NCBI RefSeq assembly: GCF_004345705.1
Contig: NZ_SLWV01000001.1
Coordinates: 248,001-312,000 of the forward strand
Direction: 5' to 3'
Origin: Marinisporobacter balticus
Lineage (GTDB): Bacteria > Bacillota > Clostridia > Peptostreptococcales > Thermotaleaceae
Length of the DNA: 64,000 bases
Shown here: positions 8,666 through 17,427 of the stretch, in pieces
Position numbering within the stretch: the first letter of the stretch is position 1
Layout: every line of letters begins with the position of its first letter
Translations under genes and position numbers: made by a program
Notes under the pieces: generated by a model
What the model saw: only the letters and a program-made list of their open reading frames with translations
What the model was told of the DNA's origin: nothing
The model's database searches: none

Positions 8666-10057
8666 TTAAAAATCCATTCTTTCTTCGATGTATCTTTCTA
8701 GATCTTCAATTTTTATTCTTACCTGCTGCATTGTATCTCGATCTCTTACAGTAACTGCATTGTCCTCTAAAGTATCAAAATCATAAGTAATACAAAACGG
8801 CGTACCAATTTCATCTTGTCTTCTATATCTCTTTCCTATACTTCCTGATACATCATAATCAACCATAAACTTTTTCGCAAGTTTGGCAAATAATTCTGTA
8901 GCGCCTTCGTCTAACTTCTTTGTGAGTGGCAATACACAAGCTTTATATGGCGATAACGCTGGGTGTAATTTCAAAACCGTTCTACTGGTTCCATCTTCTA
9001 ATGCTTCTTCTTCATAAGCATCTATTAAAAAGGCTAATGTGACTCGATCCGCGCCTAGAGATGGTTCTATACAGTATGGTATATATTTTTCATTTGTTAC
9101 TGGATCTTGATAACTTAAATCAACACCCGAATGCTCCTTGTGCTGTTTCAAATCGAAATCCGTTCTATCTGCAATACCCCATAACTCACCCCAACCAAAC
9201 GGAAACTTATATTCAAAATCTGTTGTAGCATTGCTATAGTGAGATAATTCTTCTTTTTCATGATCTCTTAATTTTAAGTTTTCTTCTTTCATATTTAAAT
9301 CTAGAAGCCATTTTTTACAAAATGTTTTCCAATATTCAAACCATTCTAAATCTTCTCCTGGTTTACAGAAAAATTCAAGTTCCATCTGTTCAAATTCGCG
9401 GGTTCTAAAAGTAAAGTTTCCAGGCGTTATTTCATTCCTAAAAGATTTTCCAATTTGTCCTATGCCAAAAGGTATTTTTTTTCTTGAACTTCTAACTACA
9501 TTTTTAAAATTCACAAATATGCCTTGTGCTGTTTCTGGTCTTAAATATATTTCTGCTTTTGAATCTTCTGTTACCCCTTGAAACGTTTTAAACATAAGAT
9601 TAAATTGTCTAATTTTTGTATAATCTAATTCACCACATTCTGGACACTTTATATTTTTTTCATTGATAAAAACTTCCATTTTTTCATTTGCCCAACCATC
9701 AACCGTTATTTCTGTTGCTTCTTTTTCTCTAAAATAATCTTCAATAAGCTTATCTGCTCTAAATCTTGATCTACATTTTTTACAATCTAATAAAGGATCA
9801 TTAAATCCTCCTATATGTCCAGAAGCTACCCATGTTTGAGGATTCATTAAAATAGCAGCATCAATTCCCACGTTATACGGAGATTCTTGAATAAATTTTC
9901 TCCACCAAGCTTTTTTTACATTATTTTTCAGTTCTACCCCTAAAGGGCCATAATCCCAAGTATTCGCTAATCCTCCATAAATTTCAGATCCCGAAAATAC
10001 ATATCCTCTTCCTTTTGCCAATGCAACGATCTTATCCATTTTCTTCTCTGCAGTCAT
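8666..10057 (-). CDS. glyS: Glycyl-tRNA synthetase, single-chain (alpha2) type
   Basis: Class II synthetase charging tRNA-Gly; this is the eukaryote/archaea-like homodimeric form, not the GlyQ/GlyS heterotetramer. It begins MTAEKKMDKIVALAKGRGYV, has a CxxC pair (DCKKCRSRF) and CPECG in the insertion, motif 2 (FRNEITPGNFTFRTREFEQME) shown in part here, motif 3 near PSLGADRVTLA, and an HGTP anticodon domain at the C-terminus. I place the start at the ATG at 10057 (463 aa), with AGGAGG 7 nt upstream. The open frame extending 43 codons further runs through the T-box terminator and is not coding. Confidence 0.97.
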   Translation of the reverse strand: MTAEKKMDKIVALAKGRGYVFSGSEIYGGLANTWDYGPLGVELKNNVKKAWWRKFIQESPYNVGIDAAILMNPQTWVASGHIGGFNDPLLDCKKCRSRFRADKLIEDYFREKEATEITVDGWANEKMEVFINEKNIKCPECGELDYTKIRQFNLMFKTFQGVTEDSKAEIYLRPETAQGIFVNFKNVVRSSRKKIPFGIGQIGKSFRNEITPGNFTFRTREFEQMELEFFCKPGEDLEWFEYWKTFCKKWLLDLNMKEENLKLRDHEKEELSHYSNATTDFEYKFPFGWGELWGIADRTDFDLKQHKEHSGVDLSYQDPVTNEKYIPYCIEPSLGADRVTLAFLIDAYEEEALEDGTSRTVLKLHPALSPYKACVLPLTKKLDEGATELFAKLAKKFMVDYDVSGSIGKRYRRQDEIGTPFCITYDFDTLEDNAVTVRDRDTMQQVRIKIEDLERYIEERMDF

Positions 10058-10084
10058 TTTCAGTCCTCCTCTTTTTGTACAATC

Positions 10085-10293
10085 AAAAAAATAGCCTTTC
10101 ATCCCTACATCAAGGGACGAAAGACTTTGCTTCCGCGGTTCCACCCTAGTTGATACAAAAGTATCCACTTTCATTAATATGCTCAAGAGTTCCTTTCATC
10201 AAGGGATTATATTGGATTTGCAGCACCACCAACTCTCTGAAATAATACCCTCTAATTACTTTTCTCTTTCATAGCAAATGCTTATATTTTTAT
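10085..10293 (-). promoter_or_regulatory. T-box riboswitch of glyS
   Basis: The minus-strand leader contains the T-box core AGGGTGGAACCGCGG (about 10147-10133), a Stem I region with AGAGAGTTGGTGGTG, and a likely specifier GGA (10193-10191, in GAAAGGAACTC), a glycine codon. A terminator follows: arms around CTTTCGTCCCT and AGGGATGAAAG (10124-10095), then seven T (10091-10085). Uncharged tRNA-Gly should favour the antiterminator and switch glyS on. Confidence 0.93.
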
Positions 10294-10296
10294 ATG

Positions 10297-10325
10297 ATTC
10301 TACCATATTGTTCTATTGATGTAAA
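10297..10325 (-). promoter_or_regulatory. Sigma-A promoter of the glyS T-box transcript
   Basis: TTTACA (10325-10320), 17-nt spacer and TAGAAT (10302-10297) on the minus strand place the start of transcription near 10290, at the beginning of the T-box leader. The promoter overlaps the last codons of nothing: the upstream DUF4342 gene ends at 10334. Confidence 0.75.
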
Positions 10326-10333
10326 GATTCTTT

Positions 10334-10879
10334 TTACTCTTCTTTGTCTTCATCTTTGCTTAAATCAACATCTACATCTTTTTTATCTACATTTCCTTTG
10401 TTTTTATATCCATCTACCTTTGATTTTACATTGCTAAAGGTATCTTCTGCAACACTTTTTACATTTTCTAAAGTTTCTCCTGCCATCTCATTGATGTCAA
10501 CAATCTCTCCATCCGTTTTTACAATCTCAATTTTACATTTAGCAGCTAATGCTGCTAAAATCCCTACCATTGTAGCTGGTAGCGATAAAACTGCTCCTAC
10601 AGCCCCAACCGTCACAGGGATATTCATAATAATCTCTTCATCTCTTTTTAAGACGATTTTGGTTACATTTCCTTTTTTAACAATATCCTTTAGCTTTTCT
10701 ACGACATCATTGCCAACACCAGAAATGTTGTCTGTCCACTTGTTGTTTTGCATTTCTTCAATGTAAATAATAGCATCAATGACGTTTCCACCCACTGCTT
10801 CTAATGCTTCTTTTGATTCCTTGTAGCTTACACCTGTTCGATCCCTTACTTGATCAATTTTTTCTAAAGTAATTTCCAT
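10334..10879 (-). CDS. DUF4342 domain-containing protein with UBA-like N-terminus
   Basis: Function unknown. Residues 1-45 look like a UBA/EF-Ts-type three-helix fold (KIDQVRDRTGVSYKESKEAL, as in the Ts N-domain). The middle (about 60-120) matches DUF4342: an amphipathic stretch (VKKGNVTKIVLKRDEEIIMN), then a hydrophobic segment (VTVGAVGAVLSLPATMVGI) likely to touch the membrane. The C-terminus is highly charged (KDVDVDLSKDEDKEE). 181 aa. It lies 18 bp downstream of recO and is probably the last gene of the era-recO transcript. No catalytic motif is seen. Confidence 0.85.
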   Translation of the reverse strand: MEITLEKIDQVRDRTGVSYKESKEALEAVGGNVIDAIIYIEEMQNNKWTDNISGVGNDVVEKLKDIVKKGNVTKIVLKRDEEIIMNIPVTVGAVGAVLSLPATMVGILAALAAKCKIEIVKTDGEIVDINEMAGETLENVKSVAEDTFSNVKSKVDGYKNKGNVDKKDVDVDLSKDEDKEE

Positions 10880-10897
10880 ACTCGCACCACCTTTATA

Positions 10898-11644
10898 TTA
10901 TTCTTTTATAGATTCTAAAAATTGCAAGCTTTTAAATTGTTTTTTATCTATATAAGTATAGATATATTCTTTCACAATTTTATTAAGTTCTTTTAACACA
11001 TTTGGCTTTATTTTTAATTTTGAAATTTGTTCTAAGTCTGTATCCATTAAAAATTTCATAACATTTATGGTAACCTTGGAAATTTGCATAGCATAAGAAT
11101 CTTCTCTAAAGCAACTTTCACATAATATGCCACCTTCATTTACACTAAATTTGATCTTTTCTTTATAATTATTTCCACAATGCACACAGTTATTCATTTC
11201 GGGCTTATATCCAGAATACATCAAGAGTTTTAGTTCATAAGCTTTTATTAAAGTTTCATATTCCTTATGAAAGTTAGAAAAAATATGTAAAAATTGAAGT
11301 AATGTATAAAACAATCGATTATTTGTTTGTCCCTCTGTAACCATTCTTTCCGTTAGTTCTAATATATATGAAGCATAAGTCAACTTTATAACATTTTCTC
11401 TTAACTTATAAAAGGAATCCTTTAGATCTACTTGTGAAATCTGGTATAAACCACTGCCTTTAAAAAGAACAAATTCTCCATAACAAAACGGTTGTGTGCC
11501 TACTGAATATTTTCCTCCTGATTTTTTGTATCCTTTGTTTACAGCTTGCAGCTTTCCTGTTTTTTTCGAAAATAAGGTAAGGACTGCATGTCCTTCACCA
11601 AATTTACTTTGCTTTAGAACCACTGCATCTGTTTTTAAAAGCAT
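10898..11644 (-). CDS. recO: DNA repair protein RecO
   Basis: Recombination mediator that with RecR loads RecA onto SSB-coated single-stranded DNA. An N-terminal OB fold (LKTDAVVLKQSKFGEGHAVL, residues 2-80) is followed by a helical domain with a four-Cys zinc site (CVHCG at about 154 and CESC at about 177). 248 aa is normal. The ATG at 11644 follows GAGGTGATGAA; this Shine-Dalgarno overlaps the yqzL stop, so translation of the two is probably coupled. Confidence 0.96.
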   Translation of the reverse strand: MLLKTDAVVLKQSKFGEGHAVLTLFSKKTGKLQAVNKGYKKSGGKYSVGTQPFCYGEFVLFKGSGLYQISQVDLKDSFYKLRENVIKLTYASYILELTERMVTEGQTNNRLFYTLLQFLHIFSNFHKEYETLIKAYELKLLMYSGYKPEMNNCVHCGNNYKEKIKFSVNEGGILCESCFREDSYAMQISKVTINVMKFLMDTDLEQISKLKIKPNVLKELNKIVKEYIYTYIDKKQFKSLQFLESIKE

Positions 11645-11653
11645 TTCATCACC

Positions 11654-11791
11654 TCAAAAGTTGTGTATCTGATAAATTTTTTGTGCTTCAATTTCCTTAT
11701 CTGGGATTATTTCTTGAAGATTTTTATAATTCATATAAATATTTATATTTCCCGTAGTCAAAAACAAATTCCACAATATTTTTTCTAACAC
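11654..11791 (-). CDS. yqzL: YqzL family small protein
   Basis: A 45-aa protein found by reading the era-recO gap. It begins at a GTG (11791-11789) with GAGGTGATC upstream and reads MLEKILWNLFLTTGNINIYM, then NYKNLQEI and a short charged tail. The pattern W-x-x-F-x-x-TG-x-I-x-x-Y is that of the YqzL family, which sits in this same position, between era and recO, in many Firmicutes. Function is unknown. The stop overlaps the recO ribosome-binding site, so it is likely translated with recO. Confidence 0.85.
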   Translation of the reverse strand: MLEKILWNLFLTTGNINIYMNYKNLQEIIPDKEIEAQKIYQIHNF

Positions 11792-11877
11792 CCTACGATC
11801 ACCTCTTTCAAATAGGCTATACACTTATATTTTTCTTCCATAGGGTGCTTATATACATTGTAAATTTTGTAATTCTG

Positions 11878-12768
11878 CTATAACTTATATCCTAAAGTAT
11901 TTAACATATTTTCATGATCTCTCCAATCTTCCTTTACCTTAACCCATAATTCCAAAAAAACTTTTGATCCAAGTAAATTTTCAATATCAATTCTTGCACT
12001 TTTTCCCACACCTTTTAATTTTCTTCCATTTTTACCAATAATTATTCCCTTATGAGATTTCTTTTCACAATAGATGGTTGCACTAATATCCACAATCTCT
12101 TGTTTTTCTCTTTTTTTCATACTCAAAACATCTACTGCTACACCATGAGGCACTTCTTCTTGTAAATAATGTAGAAGTTTTTCCCGAATAATTTCACTAA
12201 CAATTACTTTTTCTGGCTGATCTGTAATCATATCTGCTGGAAAATATTGAGGCCCTTCTGGCAAGCCCTTCACAATTTTGTCCATAAGCTTCTGCACATT
12301 TTTATTTTCAGTGGCAGATATTGCTATGATGTCATGAAATAAATTTTGCTGATTATACATATTGTATATTTTTTCAAATTTTTCTGGTGGAATTTTATCC
12401 ATTTTGTTTATCACTAATACAATAGGCGTCTTCACAGTTTTTATCATTTCTAGAATATATTGATCTCCCGGACCCATATCTGCTGTATCATCTATTACTA
12501 ATAATATTACATCCACTTCATTTAGCGTTTGTTGTGCAGATTTTTGCATATATTCACCCAATTTATTTTTGGGTTTATGCATCCCAGGCGTATCTAAAAA
12601 TATAACTTGAAAATTTTCTTTTGTATAAATGGTTTGTATTTTATTTCTTGTTGTCTGAGGTTTATCAGACATAATTGCAATCTTTTCCCCAATAATTTGA
12701 TTCATTAGTGTTGATTTTCCTACATTAGGTCTTCCAATAATTGTTACAAATCCTGATTGAAATTTCAT
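11878..12768 (-). CDS. era: GTPase Era
   Basis: Essential GTPase that assists 30S maturation by binding the 3' end of 16S rRNA. G1 is GRPNVGKSTLMN (residues about 12-23), switch II/G3 DTPGMHKP, G4 NKMD, and G5 near SATENK. The C-terminal KH domain carries GIIIGKNGRKLKGVG. 296 aa is standard. The ATG at 12768 follows GAGGGTTAATGA. It sits 20 bp after cdd and upstream of yqzL-recO, the usual ybeY-dgkA-cdd-era-recO order. Confidence 0.98.
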   Translation of the reverse strand: MKFQSGFVTIIGRPNVGKSTLMNQIIGEKIAIMSDKPQTTRNKIQTIYTKENFQVIFLDTPGMHKPKNKLGEYMQKSAQQTLNEVDVILLVIDDTADMGPGDQYILEMIKTVKTPIVLVINKMDKIPPEKFEKIYNMYNQQNLFHDIIAISATENKNVQKLMDKIVKGLPEGPQYFPADMITDQPEKVIVSEIIREKLLHYLQEEVPHGVAVDVLSMKKREKQEIVDISATIYCEKKSHKGIIIGKNGRKLKGVGKSARIDIENLLGSKVFLELWVKVKEDWRDHENMLNTLGYKL

Positions 12769-12787
12769 TCATTAACCCTCTTCCTAT

Positions 12788-13183
12788 TTATTTATCCATA
12801 TCTTCTCCCGAAAAACCATGTGGCAATAATTCGTCAATTGAAACCACCTTAATTTCTCCATCTGGCTTCCCTACAATAATTTTTATTTTTTTACCAAACT
12901 CAAATATAACCTGTCTGCAAATACCACAAGGAAATGTGAATGTATTGTTATCGCTTGCAATAGCAATGGCTTCAAACTCCTTGTTACCTTCCGAAATAGC
13001 TTTAAAAATAGCCGTTCTTTCTGCACAATTTGTTCCTCCAAAAGATGCACATTCTATATTACAGCCTGCGTAAATCTGTCCATCTTTCGTTAATGCTGCT
13101 GCCCCTACTCTAAACTTTGAATACGGTGCATAAGCATATTCCTTTGCTTCCACTGCCTTTTGAAACAATTCTTTATCTGTCAA
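12788..13183 (-). CDS. cdd: Cytidine deaminase
   Basis: Deaminates cytidine and deoxycytidine to uridine and deoxyuridine in pyrimidine salvage. The zinc ligands are in CAERTAIFKA (Cys and the proton-shuttling Glu) and PCGICRQ (two Cys), the all-Cys arrangement of the small homotetrameric class; the substrate motif VGAAALTKDG lies near residue 27. 131 aa matches. The start is a TTG at 13183 with GGAGG 7 nt upstream. It is in the block with era. Confidence 0.97.
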   Translation of the reverse strand: MTDKELFQKAVEAKEYAYAPYSKFRVGAAALTKDGQIYAGCNIECASFGGTNCAERTAIFKAISEGNKEFEAIAIASDNNTFTFPCGICRQVIFEFGKKIKIIVGKPDGEIKVVSIDELLPHGFSGEDMDK

Positions 13184-13195
13184 ATCTTTTCCTCC

Positions 13196-14281
13196 CTACT
13201 GTGTGATTAATTCAAAATTCGATGGAATGACTTCCATCCAAGTAATGCCTGGATTAAATTTAATCTCTTCTCCATCTTCATAGAAAAATCTTGTGATCGC
13301 TCTTCTAGATTTTTTCTCCCAAGTAACCTTACATATTTCTCCTTTTGTAATGAATAATCCTTCACCTTTTCCTACCAAATTTATTTCTCTTCTTCCTTCA
13401 TTATCTATTACTTTTGTTTGTGCCTTTTGAATGATAATATTTTTTGCTGTTAAATGATTCTTTGAACCTTCGTCTAAATGAGGTTCTTTATTTATATATC
13501 TATAGTACAAACCATCTTCCTCATTATATTTAAAATTTGGTTTATATGTTTTTGAATACGGCATCTTAACATAGGTTAAACTACTTCCACCATTTTTTTG
13601 GTCTTCATCATTAAAAATATACGTATCAAAATCTACATTTTCTCTATAATGGCTTTGCATTGCTGCTTTTCTAATTGCAGCGGCATTTGTATATTCATTA
13701 TGAGGTCTAACTTTATGGTTTTTTCTCCAAAAAATATCCTTTCCTCTAGACTGTGCGCTAATATCTCCTATTTTAAGATTTTTGATGTCTTTTAATGCTT
13801 GTGGACTGCCACCATCATGAACATATAGTGCATCGAATTCCATGGCTTTATCAAGAAAATAAGGTCTTGCACTTCTTACAGGTCCAATTAAATTTGGCTC
13901 ATTGGTTAAAAATATCGCCATATATCTTGTAATATTCCCCTCTGCCAAAATCTCATAAACAATTTCTGCTTGATCTAACCCTGCTTGTGGCCTAGCTTTA
14001 CTTTGATTGTCAAACATAACAGCAAAAGGCCTTTTATGTATATTCTCTTCTTTTGCATACATACCGCTAATAGGCGATGGTACCCCTACTTTTTTTACTT
14101 TTTCTGGTTTTTCATTTGTTTCTTTACTATCTACAATTTCTATATTTGTAGGTTTATTTTTTTCTAGTTCAACTTCTTGTTCTATAATAGCAGGCTCCTC
14201 TTTCTTTGAACCACAACCTACTAAAAAATTAAAGGTAAAAATAACTAAAACGAATAAGATTATTTTTCTATTTTTCAACAT
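13196..14281 (-). CDS. DUF3048 domain lipoprotein (YerB-like)
   Basis: Extracytoplasmic lipoprotein of unknown function. The signal peptide IILFVLVIFTFNF ends in a lipobox LVGC (Cys about residue 23), followed by a Lys/Glu-rich linker. From about residue 70 the DUF3048 domain begins (RPFAVMFDNQSKARPQAGL), with EILAEGNITRYMAIF and GPVRSARPYF, and continues to the C-terminal DUF3048_C part (WEKKSRRAITRFFYEDG). 361 aa. The ATG at 14281 and the next TTG both lie after GAGGGGG, so the exact start is uncertain by one codon. Confidence 0.88.
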   Translation of the reverse strand: MLKNRKIILFVLVIFTFNFLVGCGSKKEEPAIIEQEVELEKNKPTNIEIVDSKETNEKPEKVKKVGVPSPISGMYAKEENIHKRPFAVMFDNQSKARPQAGLDQAEIVYEILAEGNITRYMAIFLTNEPNLIGPVRSARPYFLDKAMEFDALYVHDGGSPQALKDIKNLKIGDISAQSRGKDIFWRKNHKVRPHNEYTNAAAIRKAAMQSHYRENVDFDTYIFNDEDQKNGGSSLTYVKMPYSKTYKPNFKYNEEDGLYYRYINKEPHLDEGSKNHLTAKNIIIQKAQTKVIDNEGRREINLVGKGEGLFITKGEICKVTWEKKSRRAITRFFYEDGEEIKFNPGITWMEVIPSNFELITQ

Positions 14282-14308
14282 GTCCCCCTCATCCTTCCAT
14301 TTGTTTTT

Positions 14309-14911
14309 TCATTTGTCTTTCATTTGCATTTGTTCTGGGAGCAAAATTCCACCAGATACTACTAATTTCAAAGCTGCATCAATAGTTATGTTTAGTGGCA
14401 TCACGTCCTTCTCTGGTATCATTATAAACATACCTGATGTAGGATTTGGTGTGGTTGGAATGAAAACGCTTTTCATTCTTTTACCAACTTTTTCCGAAAT
14501 ATCTCTATGCGCATCTGATGTAACAAAACCAATTGTATAAATTCCTTTGGACGGATACTCTACTAAAACTGTGCTTTTAAAAGCGTCCCTTTGCTTCATA
14601 AGAATGGTGTCTATTAGTTGCTTAATGGATAAATATATCGTATTTACTAGCGGAATTTTACTTAATGCACGCTCAACAAAATGAATGAATTCTTTCCCTA
14701 AGTAATTTGTTGCAAAGACACCTGTCCCCAAAATGATGATCATTGTTAATATAAAGCCTATTCCTATTATACGAAAACCAATGATTTTTTCTATGGGTAC
14801 GCGAAATATAGAATCTACTGTATTGAAGATCCATCCAATTAACATACTGGTTACAACTATAGGCGTTAATACAAATAATCCTGTGATAAAAATCTTTCTT
14901 ATCTTTTTCAT
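14309..14911 (-). CDS. DUF502 family membrane protein
   Basis: Conserved integral membrane protein of unknown function. Two N-terminal transmembrane helices (residues about 8-28 and 45-68) precede a soluble domain with VPLVNTIYLSIKQLID-like PLVNTIYLSIKQLIDTI and FIPTTPNPTSGMFIMIP, the DUF502 signatures. The start at 14911 (200 aa) is chosen because GGGGGA lies 10 nt upstream; an in-frame ATG at 14929 overlaps the upstream stop (TAATG) but has no Shine-Dalgarno. It follows the CNNM gene directly. Confidence 0.88.
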   Translation of the reverse strand: MKKIRKIFITGLFVLTPIVVTSMLIGWIFNTVDSIFRVPIEKIIGFRIIGIGFILTMIIILGTGVFATNYLGKEFIHFVERALSKIPLVNTIYLSIKQLIDTILMKQRDAFKSTVLVEYPSKGIYTIGFVTSDAHRDISEKVGKRMKSVFIPTTPNPTSGMFIMIPEKDVMPLNITIDAALKLVVSGGILLPEQMQMKDK

Positions 14912-14928
14912 AGGAAATATTTCCCCCA

Positions 14929-16203
14929 TTATTCTATGGTAATCTTTTGTATTTCTAATTGTTTAATTCTTCGATTATGCACATTTAAAACCTTAATTTT
15001 CACATGATCTAATATAACCTCATCTCCCTTAATAGGTATTCTGCCTAATAAATTAAACACAAATCCTCCTATAGATTCATATTCTTCTTCTGAGATATTT
15101 ACTTGTAAAATTTCATTGATTTCCTCAATAGATACTTTTGCATTCACAATAAGAGAATTATCTCCTAAATGTTCGATAAAATCAATTTCATTGTCATACT
15201 CATCTAAAATATCTCCAACGATTTCCTCTAAAATGTCTTCTATTGTGATTAGTCCTAATGTTCCCCCATATTCATCTAATACGATGGCAATATGTACCTT
15301 TTCCTTTTGCATCTCTTTTAATAAATTACTGACCTTTTTACTTTCAGGTACGTAGTATGCCGCTCTGATTAATTTAAGAATATCAAATTCAAATTGCAAC
15401 TCTTTCTTTTCTTTAGAATATATTAATAGATCCTTTGCATATAAAATACCGATAACATTATCTACTGTATCTTTAATGACAGGAATTCTAGAATATCCAT
15501 ATTGCATAACTACATTCAATGTTTCTTCTAGGGTCGATACTTCTTCAAGATAGACCATATCAATTCTTGGTACCATCACTTCTGTTACTTCTATATCCCC
15601 TATTTCAAAAATACTATTGATCATTTCTCTTTCATCTCGTTCAATAATCCCTACCTCCTCACCTACATCTACTAAAGTCATAATTTCTTCTTCTGAAACT
15701 AAAACTGTTGTTGTTTTTATATCTCCTCCAAAGAGCTTGATAATTGCATTTGTAATAGTCGTCAGAATTTTCAGGATTGGGTATAAGACAATAGATAAAA
15801 ATTCTAAAGGTCTCCCTAACTTCATCGCTACTTTTTCAGGATATTGGGCAGAATAGGTTTTAGGCGTTATTTCACCAAAAATTAATATGAGTAATGTCAT
15901 GGCTATTGTAGCAACCAATGTTGCATTTTGTCCTGAAATCAATTTAAATGTAAGCTCAGTAGCAATAGCAGTAGCTGCAATATTCACAATATTATTTCCA
16001 ATAAGTATAGTTGCTAAAATCTTAGGCGTCTTATGCATAAGCCTTTCTAGTACTTGTACATCTTTCCTTCCATTATTTTGAAGTTGCTTTATTTTGATAA
16101 TATTAATTGAAGTCAGCGACGTTTCAGCACTAGAAAATAGTCCTGATAAAACAAGTAATATCATCAACAAAATACATTTTATGCCTACATCATATGTAAC
16201 CAA
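14929..16203 (-). CDS. Hemolysin-family / CNNM-type membrane protein with CBS domains
   Basis: DUF21 (CNNM) transporter-like protein, a family linked to Mg2+ or other divalent cation efflux. Four hydrophobic segments cover residues 1-140 with the family motif SAETSLTSIN near residue 23; two CBS domains follow (EVMVPRIDMVYLE about 205, then DEYGGTLGLITIEDILEEI about 310), and a CorC_HlyC domain ends the protein. The start is the TTG at 16203 (424 aa), 6 nt after GGGAGG; the longer frame would begin with a TTG lying within that Shine-Dalgarno. The cation carried cannot be read from sequence. Confidence 0.9.
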   Translation of the reverse strand: MVTYDVGIKCILLMILLVLSGLFSSAETSLTSINIIKIKQLQNNGRKDVQVLERLMHKTPKILATILIGNNIVNIAATAIATELTFKLISGQNATLVATIAMTLLILIFGEITPKTYSAQYPEKVAMKLGRPLEFLSIVLYPILKILTTITNAIIKLFGGDIKTTTVLVSEEEIMTLVDVGEEVGIIERDEREMINSIFEIGDIEVTEVMVPRIDMVYLEEVSTLEETLNVVMQYGYSRIPVIKDTVDNVIGILYAKDLLIYSKEKKELQFEFDILKLIRAAYYVPESKKVSNLLKEMQKEKVHIAIVLDEYGGTLGLITIEDILEEIVGDILDEYDNEIDFIEHLGDNSLIVNAKVSIEEINEILQVNISEEEYESIGGFVFNLLGRIPIKGDEVILDHVKIKVLNVHNRRIKQLEIQKITIE

Positions 16204-16259
16204 ACTAATTCCTCCCAATACGGTCTATAAAAGGGTAGTAGCCCTAACCTACTCCCCCC

Positions 16260-16958
16260 CTAATAAATGATTTGAAAAATGAATACTGTAATGAATATCC
16301 CTAAAATTGCACCCATTATAACCTGAAAAAAATTATGAATACCTGTTTCAATCCTGCTTTGCCCCACTAAAATTGACATTAGCAAGCATAGTGAAATCGT
16401 AAGGGTATTTTCAGATATAAATGCAATAGACGTTAAGATTGAAAATGCAATCGCCGTATGGCCACTTGGCATTCCTCCTCTTAAAGGAGTACCTTTTCCC
16501 GTATAAGCTTTTATACTAATCACAACTAAAATTGTAATCAGTAAACTAATAAATGTAATATGAATCGGCATTTTTCTAACTTTATGCAAAACCATGTCTG
16601 TAATCCTATTAAATTTATCAAAAAAGATAATGTAGGCAACAACAACCGCATTTAAAGCAGCTATAAGTACTGCCCCTGCCGCTACATTTTTAGCAATTTT
16701 AGCCAATTCATGGTATTGATCTGTTATTAAATCTATGCTTGCTTCAATAGAAGTATTGATCATTTCAGCAATGACTACTAAGGCAATTGTAAAAAATAAA
16801 ATGAGTATTTCTAACTTCGATAAATCAAAAAACAAACTCAAAAACAATACAATCACAGCCATCGTAAAATGTATTCGCATATTCCGTTGGGTTTTCAAAG
16901 TGTAGATAATACCATCAATGGCGTAGTTAAAACTATCTATTAGTTTTCTTACTTTCAT
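16260..16958 (-). CDS. Diacylglycerol/undecaprenol kinase fused to PAP2 phosphatase
   Basis: Two opposing lipid-phosphate activities in one membrane protein. Residues 1-115 are a DgkA domain with the catalytic EMINTSIEASID and KNVAAGAVLIAALNA motifs, in Gram-positives usually an undecaprenol kinase. Residues about 130-232 are a PAP2 phosphatase with GMPSGHTA and SRIETGIH; the Asp expected three residues after that His is Gln here. About six transmembrane segments in all. It lies between ybeY and the CNNM gene, where B. subtilis has stand-alone dgkA. It probably recycles the C55 lipid carrier. Confidence 0.93.
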   Translation of the reverse strand: MKVRKLIDSFNYAIDGIIYTLKTQRNMRIHFTMAVIVLFLSLFFDLSKLEILILFFTIALVVIAEMINTSIEASIDLITDQYHELAKIAKNVAAGAVLIAALNAVVVAYIIFFDKFNRITDMVLHKVRKMPIHITFISLLITILVVISIKAYTGKGTPLRGGMPSGHTAIAFSILTSIAFISENTLTISLCLLMSILVGQSRIETGIHNFFQVIMGAILGIFITVFIFQIIY

Positions 16959-16971
16959 GAAAGTACCTCAC

Positions 16972-17427
16972 TTATTTTCTTAGTATACCCATTTGTTGCA
17001 ATACATCTTCTTCTTTTTTTCGCATTACTTTAGTATTTTCTTCTGTATCATGATCATATCCAAAAAGATGGAACATACTATGAACTATTAAAAATAACAC
17101 TTCTCTTTCAAAAGAATGCCCAAAGGAAGCAGCTTGCGCTTTTGCTTTTTCCAAAGAAATCACAATATCTCCTAATACAGTTGGCTCAATTATCTCATGT
17201 ATATTTTCGTATTGTGGAAAACTCAAGACATCTGTCGGTCGATCTACCCCTCTGTAATTCCTATTTAAAACATGTATTTCATCATTGTTTACAAAAGATA
17301 TACTTATCTCTATATCCTTAGATACCCCTTCTTTTTCTAAAGATAAATCAATCGCTTTCATTATTAAAGCTTCATTTTTTTTATCATATTCTATGATCTT
17401 TTGTCTATTATCTATCATTATGTCCAT
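16972..17427 (-). CDS. ybeY: Endoribonuclease YbeY (rRNA maturation factor)
   Basis: Zinc-dependent single-strand endoribonuclease that helps 16S rRNA 3' end maturation and ribosome quality control. The zinc motif HSMFHLFGYDH (residues about 115-125) supplies three His, and NRNYRGVDRPTDVLSFP (about 54-70) is the typical substrate-cleft segment. 151 aa is normal. The ATG at 17427 has GAGGTGG upstream and directly follows the pgpH stop. Confidence 0.97.
   Translation of the reverse strand: MDIMIDNRQKIIEYDKKNEALIMKAIDLSLEKEGVSKDIEISISFVNNDEIHVLNRNYRGVDRPTDVLSFPQYENIHEIIEPTVLGDIVISLEKAKAQAASFGHSFEREVLFLIVHSMFHLFGYDHDTEENTKVMRKKEEDVLQQMGILRK

Noticed and set aside
10058..10186. 43-residue N-terminal extension of glyS
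   Set aside because: The codons lie in the T-box terminator and leader, and a strong AGGAGG precedes the ATG at 10057.
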